Of a DNA stretch of 64,000 nucleotides, positions 37,650 to 50,535 are shown piece by piece. A program made the translations under genes and the position numbers. Where the stretch lies: NCBI GenBank assembly GCA_001692895.1, contig KV748188.1, positions 558,001-622,000 of the forward strand, written 5' to 3'. Positions within the stretch are counted from its first letter, which is position 1, and each line of letters opens with the position of its first letter. The DNA is from Cenococcum geophilum 1.58 (taxonomy: Eukaryota; Ascomycota; Dothideomycetes; Gloniales; Gloniaceae). The notes beneath the pieces were generated by a model that was given only the letters and a program-made list of their open reading frames with translations, was not told the DNA's origin and did no database searches.

Positions 37650-40600
37650 CCGTAACCTACCTAAGTAAAGACCTATAGTAAGGAGCTAGCTAACCTAGCC
37701 AAGCTCTATATTAACGAATCTAAGTATAGCGGTAAAAATAATAATTTTAACTTTAAACTAACTATCTTTATGGACCTCTGCTAGAAGGCTAATATTCCTA
37801 AATAAGAGTTTAGCTAAGCCTACTCTACTATACTACGCGGCCTAGTACTTAACCACTACTACACCAACCTTAAGAGTAACCCCCTTAGTGTCCCCTTTAA
37901 TAAGCTATATAAAGCTACTTATAACTACTTTAAAGGACCGGAATATAGGCATAATATCCTTACCTAATAGAATGCGACTAAGCTACGGACTGTAATTAAC
38001 AAGAATACCGAAAAATCGACTATAAAGTGTCTGCAAATCCTTATTAAAGACCTCTAGCATCTATAGCACGGCCTTAACGCCAAGCTTTGAACAGATGACT
38101 TCCTATATAATAAACTTATTACGGCTTACTAGGAAGTAGAGCCCTATAAGTACACCTATTATAAGCCTATAGACACCTTAGCTGGCCTTATTAATGACCT
38201 ATACTCCTCTATTATAATGTATGAAGTCTTAAACCCACCGGGCAGCACTTAAGCCTTCGCTATAGATATTTAATATCCGCAAATAAACTTAGACGTCCAC
38301 TTTACAAACCGCTGTTACCACTAACAGCACCTATACCGACCAAGTCCTACCCATAACCCCTATAGCAACTCCTATATAAAAGCATACCCCCGCAAATAAA
38401 TAAGCCAGAAATGCTTTGTGTGTGGTAAGGAAGGATGTTAGTCTATAAGGTATACCTAGGAAAAACGCGACAGGTCTAAGAAGAGATTTAATAAATAGAT
38501 TAGCCAGTTTATCTTAGAATATAAAGGAAAGGAAAAAGAGGAGCCCCCTAATAAGTTAATAGAAGCCCTTATAATTAACTTTAACCTAAATAACTAGGAA
38601 TAAGAGACCCCAGAGACGTTTCTAACTACTTTTAGACCTTTTACGGATAGTTAAGCCTTTAATATTACGACTATATTAGCTAACCGTTCCTTTATACACT
38701 TAGTTACGCCCAAAAACTATTCTATAAGTACCCCTGTTATAGACGTTATAGATTATAAGCAGGACCTATTTGCATATATCACTATAGAACGCTATACCCC
38801 TAAGGAATTCTATAGTGTTATAATCGATATAGGCGCTTCTAAGAAGTCTACTGCAGGCTACGGACAATACCTTATATATAGGACTACCGTAAATAATAAT
38901 ACAGACATTAATATTACGCAAACTAGGGCCGTAAACGTCTAATTCGGCATTAGCTTAACTGTATTAATTAAATTAGTTACAGTTAAGACCCCAATTAGCC
39001 TAGTTAACTTCTATATAGTAAAAGCAGACACCCCTTTCTTACTTTGCCTTGCGGATATAGATAGGTTATAGGTTTACTATAACAATATTACGGATACCTT
39101 AATCGGCCCTATAACTGCCCTAGAAAGCAAGTATATTACTCTGCCAATTACATAACAATTTAGACACCCGTTCCTTATATAGGGAGAGACTTTATAAACC
39201 TACATTTAGGAATCTTTTAACTATAACCTGTACTACCTTACTAGTACGGAGATCCACCGTCTATACCGCTATTTCAGCTACCCGTTAGCCGAAAAGCTAT
39301 ATAGAGTCCTTAAACGCTCTAGATATGATAACGTTAATAGAAAGGCAGTTAATTACCTAACTAAATACTACTCCTTTTGCCAGAAATACGGACGTTCCCT
39401 AGGCCGATTTAAGTTTACCCTTTATAAGGACCTTAACTTTAACTACTTAGTATACGTAGACATTATATATATTAACGGCAGCCTAGTATTATATATAATT
39501 AATAAGGCAACCTACTACTAAGCCGCCCGTTAGTTGCAAAATATATCTATAAAGTATACTTGGGATATTTTACGGACCTACTGGATTAATACATATATTA
39601 GACCTCCTGAGTATATCACCTATAACGCCGGTAGGAACTTTATTAGTAAGGAATTTTAGCAGTATACTATAGCCATGGCTATATTAACAAAAGCTATTCT
39701 AGTTAAGGCGTATTAGTCCGTTAGGCTTATTAAACGAGCTTATCTAGCTCTATAAAGAGCTTATTAGATTATTACGGATAAGTATAAGGACATCTAAAAG
39801 GAACTAGCTTTATAGATGGCTATAAAAGCCGTTAATAACACCACTAGCCCTAACGGACTAGTACCTACCCTTTTGGTTTATAGAGCCTACCTAAGGATAA
39901 GCAACCTAGGCCCCCCTACTTTATCTATTATAGAACGAGTAGCTATAATACGGAAGGTAATAGCTAAAATAGTTAAATTACGGGCTAAATAAACTATTAA
40001 TAACGCCTTATACTACCGTAACGGACCTAATATAACCTTAGTATATAACCTCCCGCTTAACTCTAAAGTCCTTATATAGCGTAAAAGCGGTAGTTAGAAT
40101 AGACCTTACTGTCTACTAGCCGTAGAAAACGAGATATACTATATATAGCTTCCTAGCGGACTAACTAGCTTTAGAAGCACGTCTATAAAACCCTACTTTT
40201 GGCCTGAAAACACCTATGACGTTAAGCCAGACAAACTAGAAGCAACTGCTAAACTAGATAAACTAGAAACTACTACTAAATTAAATAAACTAGAGGCACC
40301 CTTACCTACCCTAGAGGTCCCCTAGAAACCTACTAAATCTACTAAACCTACCGTAAAGCGTGGCCAAGGACACCCCTATAAGAATTCCGTAACGGAGAAC
40401 TACTTAACCTCTATAGGCACATCTATAAAGCAATCTCCGCCTACAGATATATTAGTTCTAGTATAGGAAACCCCTTTTACGGACTTACGGCGTAAAGAGA
40501 TTAACGAACTACTTAAAAAGGGTGTCTTTATAATTATAACGGAGAGAGACGTTCCGTAAGGCGTCTATATATTTAACTTACGCTTTATTAATAAGATTAA

Positions 40601-42477
40601 GTACCCTAGTACTAATAAAGCCTTTAAGAAATTAAGGCTTATTATATAAGCTTATAACAACTAGGGAAAGGACCTAGTTCTTACGCAATCGCCTATAATT
40701 TAATGGGTTAGTTAACGGATTATACTCGCACTTATACCTAGACTATAGCAAACTAAATCCGTAGCCCTTTACTTATAAAATATCTCATAAGCCTATATGC
40801 AGTCTAATACCTACCTAAGTAAGGATATCTTTATACGACCACCCTATAAGCTTAACCTATAACTAGGAATAATTTTATAGGTTATAAAACCTCTTTACAA
40901 AGTACTAAAAGCCGGAAACTATTAGTTTAAGATATACTACTAGCACTACGTTAGTAAACTTAAAATAGAATAGTTAACCTATAACCCCTACCTCCTATAT
41001 AGCCCATTAAACGGCCTTAGTATTATTAGACTCTAAATAAACAATACCCTCTTTTTAGCAGACCGGATATTTGCGGATGCTAAAGAGACTAAACTATAAA
41101 AAGCTAAGTTCCTAGTAAAGCCATAAGAGTAGTTAACTAAGTAGACTCCAATTAAGTTTAACGGAGGCTTAATTATATAAAAGGGTAACTTAATCTAGCT
41201 AACCTAGGAACGCTAGGCTTAAAACCTAAAGCTTATTATAGCAAAGCCTATAGACCTTACTAGTTCCCGTAAAAAGACCCGTAAAACCGTAAATATAAAG
41301 GACTAATACGCTATATAGCGTGTAAGAGGCGCCTATATTGCTATAGTCTGCTAACCCAAATCTGCCTATAACTTATCCTTTACGGCCTAAGCAGTAGATC
41401 CATAAAAAGAAAATATTAAGTAGCTTAATAAGCGTATTTAGTGGCAAATTAACAATATAGTAAGGGGACTTACTTTTATACCACTAGACCTAAGTTTCCT
41501 TAGCTTACTAGCATTTACGGACGCCTCCTTTGCTAATAATAAAGACCTATTATTATAAATTGGCTTTATAATTGTACTTATAAACTATAATTAGGACGCA
41601 AATATACTATACTAGTCTTTAATTAAGTGTAAATGAGTAATCTGTAGTATACTAGCTTTTAAACTATATACACTAGCTTATGGATTTAATATAGCAGCCG
41701 CAATTAAATTAACGGTCTAGAAGATTCTATAACTAGAGTAGTTACCCCTGGTTTTATATACTGATTTAAAGTCCCTTTACAACTGCCTAGTTAAACTAGG
41801 TATAATATAAGAGAAGAGGCTTATAGTCGACCTAATGTGCTTACATTAGGCCTATAAATGATATAAGATTACGGAGGTTAAATAAATTAGCAGCGGAGAT
41901 AACTTAATAGACGCCATAACTAAGGCAAAGCTATATTAAGCCCTTAAAACCCTAATTAATACGAATAAGCTTAACCTAAAAGTTATAAAATAGGTAGAAT
42001 GGGACTAACAAAGTACCTATGGTACGCCTACGGCCCGTTAGAAGGCTGTACGGCTTATTATATAGCCTATTCTACGGACCGTAAGCTATTAGGTAGAAAA
42101 ACGGTGGAAAGCTATAATAAAACTTAGTGGACTTACATAACCTGCCGAATTCTGCTATATTCTACTATAGTGGTTAAATTAACTAATTACAATTTTCTAT
42201 GCTGGGTATAGAAAATCGCCATTAGCTTACTTAGCATTAGCGCCTTAGCGGCCCTTAAAATCTAACTTATAGCTCGTCTACTACCCGTTAAAAGGCTGTA
42301 CGGTTTATTTTACGGACCGTAAGTAGGACTTACGGCTAGCTTAAGGTACCGTTTAGAAGGCAACCTAGACGGCACCTTAGGGGAGATTTCCTATATATTT
42401 TCCTTTATATTCTATAGTTTTATTAAAGCAATTACGGAGGCTGTATATAGGTGGTTTCATTTTTTAAGTACTGCTAG

Positions 42478-42745
42478 TGTATAATTATAGCACCTGTTAT
42501 ACTAAACGCGTGCTTACGCGTTCGGTACACCAGGTACGCGTTTACGCGTTTAGTGCACCAACCACTCGCTTACGCGTCTGGNGCACTTATAAAGCACTAA
42601 CTAATTAGGGGGGAGGTGTATTAGTATATAGACCACGTAGTCTGCTTTATATAATCGACAGTCACCATCCAAATAAGTATACGATACTATATGTATTTCG
42701 TGCCCGTGGATATGACTTACTCGTGCTATTAAGTTAGTACGAATA
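42478..42745 (+). repeat. 3' LTR of the copia element
   Basis: 268 nt, equal in length to 36346-36613. It is followed directly by the target duplication GTATT and then by MULE transposase sequence. Confidence 0.92.
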
Positions 42746-44822
42746 GTATTACTTAAGGCTCTTAATAAACACGGAGGCAATAACCCTAAATTAAAATACT
42801 ACTTCGCGCATAAGGAAGACAATTATAATTGCGTTAAATACTTATTCTTTACTTACCTAGAGTCTCTTAAGTATTTCTAAAAGAATCCTAATATTTTATT
42901 AATTAATTACACCTATAAAACAAATAAATTTAAGATACCTTTTCTATACGCTATAAGAGTTAGTAATACTAGGCAGAACTTTAAGCTTATTTATTACTTT
43001 CTACTAGGTAAAATAGAAGCCGATTATAACTTTACAATTTAATAAATCTATCTTCTCTACTGCTAATATAATATTACTCTAAAGGTTATAATTACTAATA
43101 AGGAATTAGCTTTTAAAAACGCATTACGTATATACTTCCCTTTAGTACCTTAACTCCTTTACCTATAGCACGTTGCTAAGAATATTCTTACGTATATATA
43201 GGATAACTAGGTAGTAAGGGTAGATTAATTAAATAAGGGAAATAAGAACGCGTAGGAGTACTATAATAACTTTATAAAGCGCTAGGTTAATTACTATAGC
43301 TAAAAGTCCTTAAAGAAGTTTACTATAGCCTAGCACTAGCTTATAGAGGACTATTATAATTAAGAGCGGCTTACTAACTACTTATATAACAAGTAGTAGC
43401 TATATAAGAGGGCGTTTATAACTTACTATACTAATATTTAAATTCACTTTGGAAATTAATAAGTAAAAATTTGTACTATATAAAGCATCCGCGTAAGTTA
43501 ATACGCCTTTAGAACACTATAACGCCTTAAGATATCTTTAAGCCCCTTTTAGAGCCTCAAGATCTATATATTTAAAAGCGCCTCCGCTATTTATATTACT
43601 AAAATTTATTATAGTTAAAGCTTACCGTAGTTGCGCTAATAGGCGTAAATAAAGCCACTAGTTCTTTATTTTTTAGCTAACTAAAATTACTTCTCCTAGT
43701 ATTATATCGCGATTTAAGGGTACCTATACTAAATTAAAAGCCTTCCTTTAAGTATTTACCGGCGACTTATTTAATATAGTTAGGAATATTAAAAACCTTA
43801 TTAAGAATAAGATAAATAACTATATAATAACCCTAGTAAAGCACTAAAACTACTTACCGCATAACATTCGCGAGCTGGAGTTTAACAATATCCTATATAA
43901 AGTAATGCCTTAGTGCCTCTACTACCTTAAGGCCTAACTAAAGCTTATAAAGTCTCCTAACTACTAGCCAATCTATAGTGGCGCCTAGACCGCAGTATAT
44001 AGCCTCCTATACTACTATATACTTTACTAGCAGCTATACTAAAGCGCTACCTCCGTACTTAAGATTTAGCTTACTAAAATTAATAAACACTAGTAGTTTA
44101 ATCGCCCTTAATTAAATCCTCCTTTTAGCCCACCTATTAATCCTCTACTCTATATTTAAGAGCCTATAATTATTAAGCGCCGCTATAACTACCTAGCTAG
44201 CTCTATAAATATAAATTATATTAATACCTTAACTCGTTATAAGCTATTAACATTTAAACAAAATACTAGATATACTAGGCGCGAGCGTAAATATAGGCGC
44301 GGGCGTGCCTATAGAGGTAGTTCGCAGGCGTTAAGCAAAGGTAGTAGTACCTAAGTTAGCTTACGTGGTGCCTTATAGGCCACTATATAATCTAATTAAT
44401 TAACTTAAGAGTAAGTTAGTAGTATTATAGGTTATAAAAATAGTGGTAAGGATAGTAGTAAAAGTTAAGATACTACTATAGATAACTTGCCTAGTATTAG
44501 CGGTAGTATTTAATAGGCTTTTAGGGGTCTTGGGGCTTTAGCCTTTTAGAAGGATTTTATTAAGGGGTCCTTTAGTACATTTTAAATTTAACTTAAAGTC
44601 TACTAGTTATACTATAGTTTAAATTAAGACTTAATTATAGTGTTACAGTTATAAAAGTTATATTTTAATACTTTAATTTTTGTAAAGGAGATATAAATAA
44701 GTTAAATTTACGTAATGTTTTGACCTAAATAGGTAAAATCTAAGCCTATTTAGACCAGGGGTATATATATTAGTTAGAGGGTGTACGCGTATTATTTAGG
44801 GGGTATATAATTATTATTAACC

Positions 44823-44827
44823 TATCT
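44823..44827. repeat. MULE array junction 3, linker TATCT
   Basis: TATCT between full-length TIRs of copies 3 and 4. Confidence 0.88.
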
Positions 44828-47640
44828 AGTTAATAATAATTATACACCCCCTAAATAATACGCGTATACCCCCTAACTAATATATATACACCCCCGTCTA
44901 AATAGGCTTAAATTTTACCTATTTAGGTTAGAATATTACGTAAATTTAACTTATTTATATCTGCATTAGCGCGCGTTAGCGTGTAATTAACGCGCGCCTA
45001 TACCTAAAACATTACCTTATATTTGCCCTACCTTTTTCTATACTAACCATAGCTTTTAACCCACCCCTATTAAAGCTATACAACTCTATAGGGCTTGCCC
45101 TTAATAATATCTATAAGTTTATTAAAGGGCAAGGCTATACAGTATTAGTTTTCCATTTAAAAACTAATAAATAAGTATTACTAGCTATACGTAAGATATG
45201 GCTTTGGTATACTAAAGGAAATAACTATACTAAGACTACTAGAAAGCGGCTAACTAGCTCTTATATAACTAGCTACCCCTTTACCCTTACACTTACTTAT
45301 ATAGTAATTAGGTAGTAGATAAAAGTATAAGATCCTACTTATAACTACTAGGCGTTTACCTATACTAGAGCTCTATCGCATTACTAACAGCGTACTAAGG
45401 AGATAAAGAAGATAATTACTAATATATTGGCTAGTAGTATTAACCTAAGCAAAATACTTATAAATCTACTTAAGAAGGACATTATAATTAGCATCTAAGA
45501 TATCTATAACAAACGGTAAGCAAACAAGAAGAAGCTACTTAGTGGGCTTTCCTCTATATAAGTATTACTTAAGGCTCTTAATAAACACGAAGGCAATAAC
45601 CCTAAATTAAAATACTACTTCGCGTATAAGGAAGACGATTGTAATCGCATTAAATACTTATTCTTTACTTACCTAAAGTCTTTTAAGTATTTCTAAAAGA
45701 ATCCTAATATTTTATTAATTAATTATACCTATAAAATAAACAAATTTAAGATGCCTTTTCTACACGCCGTAGGAGTTAGCAATACTAGGCAGAACTTTAA
45801 GCTTACTTATTACTTTTTACCGGGTAAAACAGAAGCCGATTATAACTTCGCAATTTAATAAATCTATCTTCTTTACTACCAATATAATATTACTCTAAAG
45901 GTTATAATTACTAATAAGGAATTAGCTCTTAAGAACGCATTATATATATACTTCCCTTTAGTACCTTAACTTCTCTACTTATAGTACGTCGCCAAAAACG
46001 TTCTTATGCATATATAGAATAACTAAGTAGTAAGGGTAGATTAATTAAATAAGGGAAACAAGAACGCGTAGGAGCACTATAATAACTTTATAAAGCGCTA
46101 GGTTAATTACTATAGCTAAAAATCCTTAGAGAAGTTTACTATAGCCTAGCACTAGCTTATAAAGGACTACTATAATTAAGAGCGGCTTACTAACTACTTA
46201 CGTAACGAGTAGTAGCCATATAAGAGGGCGTTTATAACTTACTATACTAATATTTAGATATACTTTGGAAATTAGTAAATAAAAAGTTGTACTATATAAA
46301 GCATCCGCGCAAGTTAATACACCTTTAGAATACTATAACGCCTTAAGATATCTTTAAGCCCCTTTTAGAGCCTCAAGATCTATATATTTAAAAGCGCCTT
46401 CGCTATTTATATTACTAAAATTTATTATAGTTAAAGCTTACCATAGTTACGCTAATAGGCGTAAATAAAGCCACTAGTTTTTTATTTATTAGCTAACTAA
46501 AATTACTTCTCCTAGTATTATATTACGACTTAAGGGCGCCTATACTAGATTAAAAGCCTTCCTTTAAGTATTTACCGGCGACTTATTTAACGTAGTTAAG
46601 AATATTAAAAACCTTATTAAAAACGAGATAAATAACTATATAATAACCCTAGTAAAGCACCGAGACTACCTACTATATAATATTCACAAGCCGGAGTTTA
46701 ACGATATCCTATATAAAGTAATACCTTAGTACCTCTGCTACCTTAAGGCCTAACTAAAGCTTATAAAGTTTCCTAACTACTAGCCAATTTATAACGGCGC
46801 TTAGACCACAGTATACGGCCTCCTATACTACTATATACTCTACTAGCAGCTGCACTAAAGCGCTACCTCCGTACTTAAGATTTAGCTTACTAAAATTAAT
46901 AAACACTAGTAGTTTAATTGCCCTTAATTAAATCCTCCTTTTAGCCTACCTATTAATCCTCTACTCTATATTTAAGAGCCTATAATTATTAAGCGCTGCT
47001 ATAGCTACCTAGCTAGCTCTATAAATATAAATCGCATTAATACCTTAACTTTTTATAAGCTATTAGCATTTAAATAAAATACTAAATACACTAGGCGCGG
47101 GTATAAATATAGGCGTAGGCGTGCCCGTAGAGGCAGTTTGCAGGTATTAAGCAGAGATAGTAGCACCTAAGTTAGCTTACGCAGTGCCTTATAGGCAACT
47201 ACGCAATCTAATTAATTAACTTAGGAGTAAGTTAATAGTATTATAGGTTATAAGAATAGTAGTAAGGATAGTAGTAAAAGTTAAAATACTATTACAGATA
47301 ACTTACCTAGTATTAGCAGTAATATTTAATAGGCTTATAGGGGTCTTAGGGCTTTAGCCTTTTAGGAGGATTTTACTTAGGGGTCCTTTAGTACATTTTA
47401 AATTTAACTTAAAGTTTACTAGTTATACTATAGTTTAAATTAAAACTTAATTATAGTATTGCAGTTACAAAAGTTATATTTTAACACTTTAATTTTCGTA
47501 AGGGAGATGTAAATAAGTTAAATTTATATAATATTCTAACCTAAATAGGTATAATCTAAGCCTATTTAAACCAGGGGTGTATATATATTAGTTAGGGGGT
47601 ATACGCGTATTATTTAGGGGGTATATAATTATTATTAACC
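44828..47640 (+). mobile_element. MULE copy 4
   Basis: An uninterrupted 2813-bp unit with both TIRs carrying three 22-bp motif units. The transposase region is about 45.05-47.2 kb, with the catalytic core at about 45.7-46.0 kb (TYKINKFKMPFLHAVGVSNT; ITNKELALKNALYIYFP). It is heavily RIP-mutated. Confidence 0.9.
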
Positions 47641-47645
47641 TATTT
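47641..47645. repeat. MULE array junction 4, linker TATTT
   Basis: TATTT, a C-to-T variant of the TATCT linker at the other three junctions. Confidence 0.85.
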
Positions 47646-50459
47646 AGTTAACAATAATTATACACCCCCTAAATAATACGCGTATACCCCCTAACTAATA
47701 TATATACACCCCTGGTTTAAATAGGCTTAGATTATACCTATTTAGGTTAGAATATTATATAAATTTAACTTATTTGCATCTGCATTAGCGTGCATTAGTA
47801 TATAATTAACGCGCGCCTATACCTAAAACATTACCTTGTATTTACCCTACCTTTCCCTATACTAACTATAGCTCTTAACCCACCCCTATTAAAGCTATAT
47901 AACTCTATAGGGCTTACCCTTAATAATATCTACGAGTTCGTTAAAGGGTAAGGCTATATAGTATTAGTTTTCCGTTTAAAAACTAATAAGTAAGTACTAC
48001 TAGCTATACGTAAAATATAGCTTTAGTATACTAAAGGAAATAACTATACTAAGACTGCTAGGAAGCGGCTAACTAGCTCTCGTATAACCAGCTACCTCTT
48101 TACCCTTATACTTACTTATATAGTAATTAGGTAGTAGGTAGAAGTATAGAATCCTACTTATAACTACTAGACGTTTACCTATACTAGAGCTTTACCGTAT
48201 TACTAATAACGTACTAAGGAGATAAAGAAGATAATTGCTAATATATTGGCTAGTAGTCTTAACCTAAGCAAAATACTTATAAATCTACTTAAGAAGGACA
48301 TTATAATTAGCATCTAAAATATTTATAATAAACGGCAAGCAAATAAAAAGAAGCTGCTTAGTAAGCTTTCCTCTATATAAGCATTACTTAAGGCTTTTAA
48401 TAAATACGGAGGTGATGACCCTAAATTAAAATACTACTTTGCGTATAAGGAAGACGATCGCGATCGCGTTAAATACTTATTTTTTACTTACCTAAAGTCT
48501 CTTAAGTATTTCTAAAAGAATCCTAACGTTCTATTAATTAATTGCACCTATAAAATAAATAAATTTAAGATGCCTTTTCTACATGCCGTAGGAGTTAGTA
48601 ATACTAGGTAAAACTTTAAGCTTACTTATTACTTTCTACTAGATAAAATAGAAGCCGATTATAACTTTATAATTTAATAGATCTATCTTCTTTACTACCA
48701 ATATAATATTACTCTAAAGGTTATAATTACTAATAAGAAATTAGCTCTTAAGAACGCATTACGTATATACTTCCCTTTAATACCTTAACTCCTCTACCTA
48801 TAGCACGTTACTAAGAACGTTTTTATATATATATAGGATAACTAGGTAGTAAGGGCAAATTAATTAAATAAGGGAAATAAGAATATATAAAAGTACTATA
48901 ATAACTTTATAAAGCGCTAGGTTAATTACTATAGCTAAAAGTCCTTAGAAAAGTTTACTATAGCCTAGTACTAGCTTATAGAGGACTACTATAATTAAGA
49001 GCGGCTTACTAACTACTTACGTAATAAGTAGTGGCTATATAGGAGGGCGTTTATAACTTACTATACTAATATTTAGATACACTTCGGAAATTAGTAAATA
49101 AAAAGTCGCACTATATAAAGTATCCGCGTAAGTTAATACGCCTTTAGAACACTATAACGCCTTAAAATATCTTTAAGCCCCTTTTAAAGCCTTAAGATCT
49201 ATACATTTAAAAGCGCCTCCACTATTTATATTACTAAAATTTATTATAGTTAAAGCTCACTATAGTTACGCTAATAGGCGCAGATAAAGCCACTAGTTCT
49301 TTATTTCTTAGCTAACTAAAATTACTTCTTTTAGTATTATATTACGACTTAAGGGCGCCTATACTAGATTAAAAGCCTTCCTTTAGGTATCTACCGGCAA
49401 CTTATTTAACGTAGTTAGGAATATTAAAAACCTTATTAAGAATAAGATAAATAACTATATAATAACTCTAGTAAAGTACTAAAACCGCCTACTGCATAAC
49501 GTTTGTAAGCTAAAGTTTAACAATATCCTATATAAAGTAACTCCTTAATACCTCCGCCACCTTAAGGCCTAACTAAAGCTTATAAAGTCTCCTAACTACT
49601 AGCCAATTTATAGCAGCGCCTAGACCACAGTATACGGCCTCCTATACTACTACACACTCTACTAGCAGCTGCACTAAAGCGCTACCTCCGTACTTAATAT
49701 TTAGCTTACCAAAATTAATAAACACTAGTAGTTTAATCGCCCTTAATTAGATCCTCCTCTTAGCCCACCTATTAATCCTCTACTCCGTATTTAAGAGTCT
49801 ATAATTATTAAGCGCCGCTATAGCCGCCTAGCTGGCTCTATAAATATAAATTATATTAATACCTTAACTCGTTATAAGCCATTAGCATTTAAATAAAATA
49901 CTAGATATACTAGGCGTGGGTATAAATATAGGCGCGGGCGTACCTATAGAGGTAGTTCGCAGGCGTTAAGCAAAGGTAGTATTACCTAAATTAGCTTACG
50001 CGGTGCCTTATAGACCACTATATAATCTAATTAATTAACTTAAAAGCAAGTTAGTAGTATTATAGGTCGTAAGAATAGTAGTAAGGATAGTAGTAAAAGT
50101 TAAGATGCTACTACAGATAACTTGCCTAGTATTGGCGGTAGTATTTAACAGGCTTTTAGGGGTCTTGGGGCTTTAGCCTTTCAGGAGGATTTTACTAAGG
50201 GGTCCTTTAGTGCATTCCAAATTTAACTTAAAGTCTACTAGTTGTACTATAGTTCAAATTAAGACTTAATTATAGTGTTACAGTTACAAAAGTTACATTT
50301 TAACACTTTAATTTTTGTAAGGGAGATGCAAACAAGTCAAATTCACGTGATGTTCTAACCTAAACAGGCAGCATCTAAGCCTGTTTAGACCGGGGGTGTA
50401 TGCATATTAGTTAGGGGGTGTACGCGTATCATTTGGGGGGTGTATGATTATTGTTGACC
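47646..50459 (+). mobile_element. MULE copy 5
   Basis: An uninterrupted 2814-bp unit. The transposase core lies at about 48.53-48.84 kb and the basic, Arg/Gly-rich C-terminus near 49.9 kb. The last ~300-400 bp, including the right TIR 50325-50459, are visibly less AT-shifted than the same part of copies 1-4. Confidence 0.9.
50325..50459 (-). repeat. Right terminal inverted repeat of the MULE array
   Basis: About 135 bp, the inverse of 22085-22219, ending ..ATTATTGTTGACC. It carries three GGGGGTGTA motifs at 22-bp spacing. The TSD TATCTTTT follows at 50460-50467. Confidence 0.92.
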
Positions 50460-50467
50460 TATCTTTT
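50460..50467. repeat. Target-site duplication, right copy (TATCTTTT)
   Basis: Matches 22077-22084. It is followed by TAGG, so the pre-insertion site read TATCTTTTTAG, a perfect-looking 3' splice acceptor, only ~70 bp before the first conserved NLR codons. Confidence 0.88.
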
Positions 50468-50535
50468 TAGGCCGTCCTCCGTATGCTTCTTCAGCTCTAT
50501 TTCGCTTAGCCTACTACTCTCTTTATGGCGACAAC

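Larger units (their letters stand above)
36346..42745 (+). mobile_element. Ty1/copia LTR retrotransposon inserted in MULE copy 3
   Basis: 6400 bp, with 268-nt LTRs at 36346-36613 and 42478-42745, flanked by the 5-bp duplication GTATT (36341-36345 and 42746-42750). On the plus strand the order is gag (about 37.0-38.5 kb) with a zinc-knuckle-like segment near 38.40-38.47 kb, protease near 38.8 kb, integrase about 39.4-40.1 kb, reverse transcriptase about 40.5-41.1 kb and RNase H about 41.5-42.1 kb. Integrase before RT defines Ty1/copia. The ends are intact and the coding parts carry many RIP-type breaks. The two LTRs are very similar and differ by RIP-type transitions, so age cannot be read from them with confidence. 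Confidence 0.9.
35607..44822 (+). mobile_element. MULE copy 3 (interrupted by copia)
   Basis: The left part is 35607-36345 (N-terminal transposase region) and the right part 42751-44822 (catalytic core and C-terminus), together about 2811 bp. It is split by a copia element that duplicated GTATT. The catalytic core lies near 42885-43210. It is RIP-mutated like the other copies. The right TIR near 44690-44822 keeps all three 22-bp motif units. Confidence 0.9.
22085..50459 (+). mobile_element. Tandem array of five MULE DNA transposons
   Basis: Five head-to-tail copies of one ~2.8-kb Mutator-like element, units at 22085, 32833, 35607, 44828 and 47646. Copies 1 and 3 are split by LTR retrotransposons. 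Without those inserts the units are about 2769, 2769, 2811, 2813 and 2814 bp. Each unit begins with GGTCAACAATAATCATACAC (or its RIP-mutated form) and ends with the inverse. Adjacent units are separated by 5 bp, TATCT (TATTT once). Every copy carries the same transposase frame, riddled with TAA/TAG at former Gln codons. Differences between copies are overwhelmingly C/T and G/A, as RIP predicts. The outer TSD TATCTTTT occurs once on each side. Confidence 0.93.

Noticed and set aside
22077-50467. A single 28-kb giant element (Starship or Polinton/Maverick-like), given ~135-bp inverted ends and an 8-bp target duplication
   Set aside because: Inside are only repeated MULE units and two nested LTR elements. 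No captain-type recombinase, capsid, polymerase or cargo genes are visible.
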